64,000 nt of DNA, from the NCBI GenBank assembly GCA_038316435.1, contig JBBQAQ010000005.1, forward strand, positions 1 through 64,000. The letters are read 5' to 3'. The translations under genes and the position numbers were made by a program. Source of the stretch: JACJXF01 sp038316435 (GTDB lineage Bacteria > Bacteroidota > Bacteroidia > Bacteroidales > GCA-2748055). The notes below the pieces were generated by a model, which worked only from the letters and a program-made list of their open reading frames with translations, was not told where the DNA came from and searched no databases. The stretch's first letter is position 1, and every line of letters begins with the position of its first letter. This document shows, one piece after another, positions 46,793 to 53,756 of this stretch.

Positions 46793-46879
46793 TTATTTTA
46801 AATCCATAGTTTGTCCGGCCTGTTCTTTCAGACTAAAATAGAAGTAGAAAAAATAAAAGCGGGCTACTATGGTATTCAT
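46793..46879 (-). CDS. Leader peptide 2 (Phe/Tyr-rich, 28 codons)
   Basis: Reads MNTIVARFYFFYFYFSLKEQ then AGQTMDLK and TAA. Eight consecutive aromatic codons (F Y F F Y F Y F; five Phe, three Tyr) occupy 46858-46835. CCATAGT within codons 3-5 (46872-46866) is complementary to ACTATGG at the end of the ORF (46810-46804), giving a 1:2 hairpin around the control codons. The ORF is followed by antiterminator and terminator segments, as in phe and his leaders of enteric bacteria. Translation is inferred. Confidence 0.75.
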   Translation of the reverse strand: MNTIVARFYFFYFYFSLKEQAGQTMDLK

Positions 46880-46891
46880 CCTGTTGAGTAT

Positions 46892-46923
46892 AAAATAAAA
46901 AAATCCCGATAAACACCGGGATC
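46892..46923 (-). terminator. Attenuator 1: intrinsic terminator between the two leader ORFs
   Basis: On the minus strand ATCCCG (46922-46917) pairs with CGGGAT (46908-46903), extended by G-U pairs, followed by seven T, one A and four T. No minus-strand gene lies upstream that would need terminating, so it belongs to the leader. GTCGGGAT (46950-46943) can pair with the same ATCCCGGT arm and would act as the antiterminator. Confidence 0.75.
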
Positions 46924-46950
46924 AATTGTTACAAATTCGATTATCCCGAC

Positions 46951-47010
46951 TTATTTAAGCGTGCTATAAAAATAATATGAATAAGTAAATCGACCCATTT
47001 TTTTAAACAT
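46951..47010 (-). CDS. Leader peptide 1 (Tyr/Phe-rich, 19 codons)
   Basis: Reads MFKKMGRFTYSYYFYSTLK then TAA; a shorter form can start at Met5 (46998). Four Tyr and two Phe occur in the eight codons 8-15. TCGATT in the ORF (46993-46988) is complementary to AATCGA behind it (46942-46937), a 1:2 hairpin. The core RF-(T/Y)-Y/F-rich-S-(T)LK resembles leader peptide 2, suggesting duplication. Translation is inferred. Confidence 0.65.
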   Translation of the reverse strand: MFKKMGRFTYSYYFYSTLK

Positions 47011-47015
47011 TTGTG

Positions 47016-47046
47016 CAAAGTAAATGTTTTTGCTTAATATATGCAA
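47016..47046 (-). promoter_or_regulatory. Candidate promoter of the aromatic operon leader
   Basis: On the minus strand TTG (47046-47044), 20 bases, TTACTTTG (47023-47016): one mismatch to TTG-N17-23-TAnnTTTG. Transcription would start near 47011, making leader ORF 1 leaderless or giving Met5 a 13-base A-rich untranslated region. An earlier promoter cannot be excluded. Confidence 0.45.
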
Positions 47047-47155
47047 GAGAAAATCGTAAAAAAGTAACAGCTAGTCAATAATTACAGGGATTTCCGTACG
47101 AATTCATTTTCTATTGGCTAACTTGCATGGTTTACAACTAGTTGCCTTCCTAAAC

Positions 47156-47806
47156 ATGAATAAGAAAGAACGATTTGAAAGAACAGTAGTCTGGTTTCAG
47201 GAAAACATGCCGGTTGCAGAAACAGAGTTGCATTACAGCAACCATTTTCATTTACTGGTAGCAGTAATTCTTTCTGCACAATGTACAGACAAAAGGGTGA
47301 ATATGATCACGCCAGCCTTATTTACGAGTTTTCCTGATCCACAGAGCATGGCAGCAGCCTCCGTAGAGGAAATCTTTGCACTTATAAAATCATGCTCTTA
47401 CCCAAATAATAAGGCTAAAAACCTTTGGGGAATGGCAAATGCACTTGTAAAAGATTTCGGGGGAGTTGTTCCGGATACTTCCGAAAAACTTGAAAAACTT
47501 CCCGGAGTTGGCAGAAAGACTGCAAACGTAATTCTCTCTGTGGCATTTGATAAACCTGCAATGGCAGTAGATACGCATGTTTTTAGAGTATCTGCAAGAA
47601 TCGGACTTTCTGTTAACTCAAAAAATCCCCTTGAAACTGAAAGGCAACTGGTGAAATATTTTCCTGAAAATCTTCTTTCTACTGCTCACCATTGGCTTAT
47701 TCTTCATGGTAGATATGTTTGCATTGCCCGAAAGCCGAAATGCAGCGAATGCGGATTATCGGAATTCTGCAAGTATTATTGTTCAAAAGCCAGAAAATCC
47801 AAATAA
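47156..47806 (+). CDS. nth: Endonuclease III
   Basis: 216 residues from ATG (MNKKERFERTVVWF); an upstream in-frame TTG adds residues not seen in the family. HhH motif with catalytic Lys in LPGVGRKTANVIL; catalytic Asp in AVDTHVFRVSARIG; the 4Fe-4S ligands CIARKPKCSECGLSEFC fit C-x6-C-x2-C-x5-C exactly. A bifunctional glycosylase/AP lyase that removes oxidised pyrimidines. Divergent from the aromatic operon, so both promoters share about 100 bases. Confidence 0.96.
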   Translation: MNKKERFERTVVWFQENMPVAETELHYSNHFHLLVAVILSAQCTDKRVNMITPALFTSFPDPQSMAAASVEEIFALIKSCSYPNNKAKNLWGMANALVKDFGGVVPDTSEKLEKLPGVGRKTANVILSVAFDKPAMAVDTHVFRVSARIGLSVNSKNPLETERQLVKYFPENLLSTAHHWLILHGRYVCIARKPKCSECGLSEFCKYYCSKARKSK

Positions 47807-47904
47807 TTCCATAGCAATAAGTAGTGGAATGACAGTTTCTTACTACATCTTAGCATTGTAATATCACTAAAATTGTTATTTTTGTTCGATAAAGCCTAGA
47901 GAAA

Positions 47905-48789
47905 ATGAAAACTTTCCTAAAACTTAGCTTGCTTTGTTTAATCCTGACATTCGTTTCAGGGTTTAGTTATCAGAAAATTGACTACCGTTTAGGAAGGTAT
48001 AATAATGTTTGTAAAGATCTCAAAAATGAGGTATTGCTCTATTTCGTTTTTGTTGATACAAAAACCACAAGTCCCTGGACTGAATTTGACATTGCTTCAA
48101 CAATTGATTCTATGGCTATTGCAGTTGAATGGATCGAAAAGCAGGCTGAGCTAAATAAAGTAAAACTCCGCATTAAAACCGATTATTATATAGGTAAGGA
48201 GTTTGCAACTATTACAAAAAATCTTCCTTTAAGTACTGTAGATCTGTCCATTAATGAGCCAAACCTAAAAACCGGGCTAGCAGCTATTAATAAATGGGCG
48301 GATAACCTTTCTAAAAAAGTGGGAGAATCATTTGTAATTGCTGAGAAAGATGGAATTCCGCAACAACAAAGTCCTAAAGATACCGAACGTGTAATTGCCC
48401 TTCTTCGTGATGAGTTTACTGTTGAAAGCGTTGCTCTTATTTTTATGGTGAATAATTATTACAGAACTGACATATCCTTTGCTGTAAATACTTTGATTAA
48501 TGAAGATGTTGAGTTTGCCATTGTCAGCTATAAGTATCCTGCTGAAATAGCTCAAAATTTCATGCGTCTTTATGGAGCTGCCGATCTTTACCCAACTCCC
48601 CTTCGTAAATCTGAAAAAAAGATAAAACTTGCGGGTGAGTTATTTTCAAATGAAATCATGCAGGATTGCTACTCAAAAAATATCTGGAGTCTTGAAGTAT
48701 CCGATTTTACCAAATATTTGATAGGCTGGACCAATGAACTCGATCCGCGTTTTGAACCACTTTTGACAGACAAAGCACCAATTTTTTAG
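47905..48789 (+). CDS. Exported protein of unknown function
   Basis: 294 residues with a signal peptide (KLSLLCLILTFVSGFSYQ). No catalytic motif or known domain recognised. The middle contains alternating strands and helices (LLYFVFVDTKTTSPWTEFDIASTIDSM, SVALIFMVNNYYRTDISFAV), reminiscent of a Rossmann-like or von Willebrand-like alpha/beta fold. Two Cys lie near residues 36 and 253. It precedes the desulfurase-SelD fusion by 39 bases and may share its transcript, but no functional link is visible. Confidence 0.7.
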   Translation: MKTFLKLSLLCLILTFVSGFSYQKIDYRLGRYNNVCKDLKNEVLLYFVFVDTKTTSPWTEFDIASTIDSMAIAVEWIEKQAELNKVKLRIKTDYYIGKEFATITKNLPLSTVDLSINEPNLKTGLAAINKWADNLSKKVGESFVIAEKDGIPQQQSPKDTERVIALLRDEFTVESVALIFMVNNYYRTDISFAVNTLINEDVEFAIVSYKYPAEIAQNFMRLYGAADLYPTPLRKSEKKIKLAGELFSNEIMQDCYSKNIWSLEVSDFTKYLIGWTNELDPRFEPLLTDKAPIF

Positions 48790-48828
48790 AATTCGCTTTC
48801 TGTATTTTCCAATCCATAATTTCGCAAA

Positions 48829-51036
48829 ATGAAGTCTGTGTATCTCGATTTCAATGCTACAACACCAATAGATAATGAGGTGGCAGATTTTATGATTCCA
48901 TTCCTTCGTGGTAATTTTGGGAATCCTTCAAGTATGCATAGTTTTGGAACCGATAGTAAAAAGGCAATTGAAGTAGCCAGAAAAAATATTTCATCCTTAT
49001 TAAATTGCTCTCCATCAGAAATAATCTTTACCAGCGGAGGAACTGAATCTAATAATTTTGCATTGCTTGGAGCAGCATATTCTTACCGGAATAAAGGAAA
49101 TCATATTATTACCTCGGTAATTGAACATCCGGCAGTTCTTGAAGTATGCAGGTTTCTTGAAAAAGAAGGATTTCAAATTACCTATCTACCAGTAAATTCT
49201 GATGGAATAGTGGAAACTGAGCAACTTAAGGATTCCATAAAACCGGAAACCATTCTGGTAAGTATAATGCATGCAAATAACGAAATCGGTACCATTCAGA
49301 ATATTGCAGACCTCTCAGCAACTACCCATAAACATAACATACTGTTTCATACAGATGCCGCTCAGTCTGTAGGTAAAATAAAAACAGATGTTAAAGAATT
49401 GGGTGTTGATATGCTTTCTTTAGCGGGACATAAATTTTATGCTCCAAAGGGAGTTGGCGCACTATATGTCAGACAGGGAGTGCAACTTCGTAAAATAATG
49501 CATGGAGCAAATCATGAGCACAACTTGCGGCCAGGAACTGAAAATGTTCTTGAAATAGCCGGACTTGGGAAAGCAGCGGAAATTGCCCTTCGTGATTTTG
49601 CAAAAAATGCAGCCAATATGAGACAAACCAGGGATATGCTTTACGATCTTTTAAAAAAGCAGATTCCATCCATTGTTCGTAATGGCCACACCATAAAAGT
49701 TTTGCCGAATACATTAAATATAAGTTTCCCTGGATTGGATGCTACTGCACTTTTATCCGAGATGCAGGAAGTGGCAGTCTCAGCAGGTGCAGCTTGTCAT
49801 GCCGATGATGTTAATGTCTCTCATGTACTGCAGGCTCTTCATATTCCGACAGAACTTGCGATGGGAACCATTCGTTTTTCAACTGGAAAAAATACAAGTT
49901 GGGATGATATAAATTATGCGGCGGGTATTATTGTATCAAAAGCAAAACGGCTCATGAATACTGAAATTGATTTTTCCAGTGAGCCTGATCCTTTAGGTGA
50001 AATAAAGCTAACCCAATATACACACGGAATGGGCTGTGCCTGCAAAATCAGTCCGCGGATTCTTCAGGAAGTACTTCAAGGATTTCCGGTTCCAGTTCAC
50101 TCTGATATACTTGTCGGATCCGAAACATCTGATGACGCAGCTGTTTACCGAATAAATGACGAAACAGCTCTTGTACAAACCGTTGATTTTTTCACACCTA
50201 TTGTTGATGACCCCTTTGAATTTGGTGCAATAGCCGCTGTAAATGCTCTAAGCGATATATATGCTATGGGAGCAAAACCTTTATTTGCATTGAATATTGT
50301 TGCCTTTCCGATAAACAGGCTACCGATAAAAGTATTGCATGAAATTTTAAATGGAGCACAATCAGTAGCTGAAGAAGCGGGAATATTTATTCTTGGAGGG
50401 CACACTATTGAAGACAACGAGCCTAAGTTTGGAATGGTAATAAGTGGAATTGTTCACCCATCAAAGATTATACGCAACTCAACTTCAAAACCCGGAGATA
50501 TTCTGATTCTTACTAAACCCATTGGAACAGGAATCCTCAGCACTGCATTAAAAAGAAATATGATAAGCGAGGATCACAAGCAGGCACTACTTTCAAGTAT
50601 GAGAAAATCGAACAGGACGGATTCGGAAATCATGCTTAAATATAAGGTAAATGCCTGCACCGATGTTACCGGTTTCGGACTACTTGGTCATTTGCGGGAA
50701 ATGCTTACTGGATCCGGAGTCTCCGCTGAATTAACAGCCTCAATGATTCCACAACTCCCCGGGGCGCTTGATCTGGCCTCTCAGGGGATTATTCCGGGAG
50801 GAACAACAAATAACATCAGCTTTGTAAAAGATTTTATAAAAATATCAGGTGAAGTATCTGAGTCTATGATAAGTTTATGTGCTGATGCACAAACCTCAGG
50901 GGGCTTGTTAATCTCAGTAAATCCCGCCGATAGTAAGCTTCTTTTAAATGAAATCACATCTTCAGGAAATTTATTTGCTGCTCCCATTGGAAAGATAATT
51001 GATGGAAAAAGCTCAATAATTAACATCCGGCCCTGA
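48829..51036 (+). CDS. selD: Cysteine desulfurase - selenophosphate synthetase fusion
   Basis: 735 residues. The N-terminal part (about 1-385) is a NifS/IscS-class PLP enzyme: YLDFNATTPID, GGTESNNFALLGAA, HTDAAQSVGK, PLP Lys in LSLAGHKFYAPKG, catalytic Cys in VSAGAACHADDV. The C-terminal part (about 390-735) is SelD: LTQYTHGMGCACKISP with catalytic Cys and Lys, SDDAAVYRI, VDFFTPIVDDPFEFGAIAAVNALSD, GGHTIEDNEPKFG, CTDVTGFGLLGH. No in-frame TGA; it is a Cys-form SelD. The fusion couples selenide release from selenocysteine or persulfide-bound selenium with selenophosphate formation. Such fusions are known. No selA, selB, tRNA-Sec or mnmH is in the window, so the selenophosphate user lies elsewhere. 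Confidence 0.94.
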   Translation: MKSVYLDFNATTPIDNEVADFMIPFLRGNFGNPSSMHSFGTDSKKAIEVARKNISSLLNCSPSEIIFTSGGTESNNFALLGAAYSYRNKGNHIITSVIEHPAVLEVCRFLEKEGFQITYLPVNSDGIVETEQLKDSIKPETILVSIMHANNEIGTIQNIADLSATTHKHNILFHTDAAQSVGKIKTDVKELGVDMLSLAGHKFYAPKGVGALYVRQGVQLRKIMHGANHEHNLRPGTENVLEIAGLGKAAEIALRDFAKNAANMRQTRDMLYDLLKKQIPSIVRNGHTIKVLPNTLNISFPGLDATALLSEMQEVAVSAGAACHADDVNVSHVLQALHIPTELAMGTIRFSTGKNTSWDDINYAAGIIVSKAKRLMNTEIDFSSEPDPLGEIKLTQYTHGMGCACKISPRILQEVLQGFPVPVHSDILVGSETSDDAAVYRINDETALVQTVDFFTPIVDDPFEFGAIAAVNALSDIYAMGAKPLFALNIVAFPINRLPIKVLHEILNGAQSVAEEAGIFILGGHTIEDNEPKFGMVISGIVHPSKIIRNSTSKPGDILILTKPIGTGILSTALKRNMISEDHKQALLSSMRKSNRTDSEIMLKYKVNACTDVTGFGLLGHLREMLTGSGVSAELTASMIPQLPGALDLASQGIIPGGTTNNISFVKDFIKISGEVSESMISLCADAQTSGGLLISVNPADSKLLLNEITSSGNLFAAPIGKIIDGKSSIINIRP

Positions 51037-51457
51037 TAAAGACAATCAATACTTGCGAATTTCTTTGTTTGACTTTCGCTAAAGATTTATTTATTTCCGA
51101 AGGATTTTTTCTAGTTTCCGGCTTCATAAATCATTTTTAATTTCAAACTTAGATAATTTTTAATAGGAACTCCTCCAATGATGAAAAAAAGCTTATATTT
51201 ATAAGCTTGTAAATTAGTTAAATAGCTCGCTTGTAATAAGGCATAGTTTAGCTGATTTATTTATGACGAAAATTATATCTTTATATGCGAATGAAGAAAG
51301 AAATGCTTCTAATATAAGGTATTGAATGTGTTAATTGCTGGTTTTTAGTGAAACCAATTATTCACGGAACATTCATGAGTTTTGTTTTTTAAAAAAAAAT
51401 AGTATTTTTACTTTTCAATTAGAAGCTTCAAAGGCAGATTAATAAAAATCAAGTAAT
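51037..51457. other. AT-rich gene-free interval
   Basis: About 420 bases with no credible ORF. A 9-bp palindrome AAGCTTATA-TT-TATAAGCTT sits at 51189-51208 but has no T tract and a two-base loop. No RNA gene recognised. Confidence 0.5.
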
Positions 51458-52399
51458 ATGAATATAAAGGCACTGGATACTGGGAAACAATTCCTTCTTC
51501 TATTCACCTTTTTGGTGTTTATTCTTGGAAGTTGTGTAACAGACAAGGGCAAGGAAGCAAAAAATGCTGACTCTTCTGGATTATCCAAAGACTTCAATGC
51601 GAATGCAGATGATGATCTGACTGAGAAAATAAATACTGCAAAAAGGATATTTTACTCTCTTCCATCCCCGCTCGAGACAGCAATGCTTATAAAAAATGCA
51701 GGCGCGGTTTATGATGGTGACTTGCTGAACAAGGTTGAAAACACATCAAAGTACAACACTAACTTAAAAATGGCTTTGAATCTTGGTATTTATACCACTG
51801 ATCTGAGTTATGCAAGTCTTTTCGATCAAACGCAAGCAACCCTAAGCTACATTAACGCTGCAAAAAAGATGGCTGACGGTCTTGAAATACTTGATGCAAT
51901 TGATCAGGCAACCATTACACGACTAGAGGAAAACATTAATAACCGTGACGTTATTATTGATATTATTTCGGAAACGCTTTTGAATTCGAGTTCGTTTCTG
52001 GAAGATAAAGGCCTTCAAGGCACTTCAGCAATTATTCTTGTAGGTGGATGGGTTGAAGGATTGCATATTGCTACCAGCCTTGTGACTCCCGGAACTGATC
52101 TTCAAAAAAATAAATTAGTAGAAAGAATTGTTGATCAGAAATTATCTCTCAATATTGTAGTAAGTTTATTAGAAAACAATAAAGATAATGCCGAGGCTCA
52201 GGTTCTTTTAAAAGATGTTGCAGAACTAAAAGCAATATATGACAAAATTACCATTGAACAATCAGAGATTACTCCTGTGGAAGACCCAAATACTAATGTG
52301 ACCATGCTGAAGTCGGTATCGACTATCAAAATGACGCAAGCCGTATTTGATGAACTTACCAGGAAAGTTAAAGAATTAAGAACCCGATATATTTCATAA
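51458..52399 (+). CDS. Conserved-looking lipoprotein of unknown function
   Basis: 313 residues. Lipobox FILGSC with acylated Cys at about 26. The mature part is mostly helical and acidic, with LPSPLETAMLIKNAGA, LGIYTTDLSYASLFDQ and TSAIILVGGWVEGL as distinctive segments, the last resembling a short membrane-dipping or buried helix. Not recognised as a named family. It starts a row of three secreted genes, 15 bases before the next, so probably one operon. Confidence 0.75.
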   Translation: MNIKALDTGKQFLLLFTFLVFILGSCVTDKGKEAKNADSSGLSKDFNANADDDLTEKINTAKRIFYSLPSPLETAMLIKNAGAVYDGDLLNKVENTSKYNTNLKMALNLGIYTTDLSYASLFDQTQATLSYINAAKKMADGLEILDAIDQATITRLEENINNRDVIIDIISETLLNSSSFLEDKGLQGTSAIILVGGWVEGLHIATSLVTPGTDLQKNKLVERIVDQKLSLNIVVSLLENNKDNAEAQVLLKDVAELKAIYDKITIEQSEITPVEDPNTNVTMLKSVSTIKMTQAVFDELTRKVKELRTRYIS

Positions 52400-52414
52400 A
52401 TAAATATCTTCGTT

Positions 52415-52855
52415 ATGAAAAGAAGTTTATTTGTTAGCATTCTATTTGTTGTATTTGCTTTAGTGCCCTTTAGTGCTATTGGTCAATGTAAACAATTTGC
52501 CAAGAACACATGTAAAGTTGGGCTATCACCATATCAACATGATGGAAACTACCATGCAGCTATTCTCCTTGAAGGTGAAGAAGCAGAGTTATACAAAACG
52601 TTTTATTCTGACACACAATACAGAATTGGTATTTGCGGTGCTAATAATCTGGGTGAAGTTGAATTCAGTATAGTTGACGGCAATGGTAAAGAACTGTATA
52701 ATAACAAGTTTCACGGTTATGAGTGGAAATGGGATTTTAAACTTGAATCAAGTCAGCAGTTAAAGATTATTGTTAAAGTTCCCGTTACTAAAGGAATGGC
52801 TGATGATCCCAAAGAAGGTTGCGTGGCCATTATGTTTGGTTTCAAGGATAAGTAA
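52415..52855 (+). CDS. Small secreted protein of unknown function
   Basis: 146 residues with a signal peptide (LFVSILFVVFALVPFSAIGQ). The mature form has four Cys (near 25, 33, 74 and 135), which could form disulfides in the periplasm. Pattern GICGANNLGEVEFSIVD and YEWKWDFKLESSQQLKIIVKV suggests a beta-sandwich similar to C2 or Ig folds. No family recognised. A strong terminator follows. Confidence 0.75.
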   Translation: MKRSLFVSILFVVFALVPFSAIGQCKQFAKNTCKVGLSPYQHDGNYHAAILLEGEEAELYKTFYSDTQYRIGICGANNLGEVEFSIVDGNGKELYNNKFHGYEWKWDFKLESSQQLKIIVKVPVTKGMADDPKEGCVAIMFGFKDK

Positions 52856-52875
52856 ATTTAAACTCGAAATAATTG

Positions 52876-52906
52876 AAGCCTATGACGAATCATAGGCTTT
52901 TTTTTT
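52876..52906 (+). terminator. Intrinsic terminator between two secreted-protein genes
   Basis: AAGCCTATGA, tetraloop CGAA, TCATAGGCTT and seven further T. It ends 14 bases before the next ATG, so the DUF4197 gene is either separately transcribed or read through. Confidence 0.9.
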
Positions 52907-52919
52907 AAATATTAAGCGC

Positions 52920-53741
52920 ATGAAAACGATTCGAATAGCGATTTTGTTAACATTAACCGGACTTTTTTTTCAGGGATGTTCCGAACTCATGAATATTGCA
53001 ACACAGGTTACCAAAGAACCTACTGCAACAAGTAATCCATTAACTGGTAGTGAGGTAATTGAAGGTTTAAAGACAGCTCTATTGGTGGGTACTGATACTT
53101 CAGTTTCAATAACATCCAGAATGAATGGGTTTTATAAAGATGAAGCCATCAAAATTCTTCTTCCACCTGAAGCACAGAAAATTTATGCAAATAAGGATAA
53201 AGCAATTTTTAAAGCTACCGGACTAGATAAAAAGCTGGAAGATGCTGTAATTGCTCTTAACCGTGCTGCCGAAGATGCCTCTAAGGAAGCAGGGCCGATT
53301 TTCAAGTCAGCTATAACTGGAATGTCATTCAGCGATGGCTGGTCCATTTTGAAAGGTTCAAATCCTGCTGCAAGTGTTAAATCTTCCACATTTGATTCCA
53401 CAGCAGCAACTGGTTACCTGCGCTCCACTACATATTCCCAACTAAGTGCATCCTACAGCCCAAAAGTTAACGCATCTCTTGATAAGAAATTAGTTGGAAA
53501 CTATTCCCCAAATCAAATTTGGAATACATTGACATCCAGCTATAATGCTGTAGCTAAAAACTCAATGGGCATGATTGAGCCTGTAAAAACAACTGATTTA
53601 GGTACTTACGTAACTGAAAAAGCCTTGGATGGACTATTCTACAAAGTTGCCATACAGGAAAAACAAATCCGTAAAGACCCAATGAAATGGGCAAAAACCG
53701 CAGTTGGAAATATTCTTAAAAGAGTTTTCGGAAGTTCCTGA
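52920..53741 (+). CDS. DUF4197-type lipoprotein
   Basis: 273 residues with lipobox LFFQGC. The mature part matches the DUF4197 pattern: GLKTALLVG, FYKDEAIKILLPPEA, ATGYLRSTTYSQL with SPKVNASLDKKLVG, W..L...YNAV, TTDLGTYVTEKALDGLFYKVAIQEKQIRKDP, and a C-terminal LKRVFG. DUF4197 proteins are predicted periplasmic lipoproteins widespread in Gram-negative bacteria, with no established function. It is convergent with uvrA. Confidence 0.88.
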   Translation: MKTIRIAILLTLTGLFFQGCSELMNIATQVTKEPTATSNPLTGSEVIEGLKTALLVGTDTSVSITSRMNGFYKDEAIKILLPPEAQKIYANKDKAIFKATGLDKKLEDAVIALNRAAEDASKEAGPIFKSAITGMSFSDGWSILKGSNPAASVKSSTFDSTAATGYLRSTTYSQLSASYSPKVNASLDKKLVGNYSPNQIWNTLTSSYNAVAKNSMGMIEPVKTTDLGTYVTEKALDGLFYKVAIQEKQIRKDPMKWAKTAVGNILKRVFGSS

Positions 53742-53756
53742 TTTACAGGTCTTCCA

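Noticed and set aside
48829..51036. Possible selenocysteine codon in SelD
   Set aside because: The catalytic position is a Cys codon (GMGCACK) and no in-frame TGA occurs.
51189..51208. Palindrome AAGCTTATA-TT-TATAAGCTT as a terminator
   Set aside because: AT-rich stem, two-base loop and no T tract; it does not follow a gene end closely.
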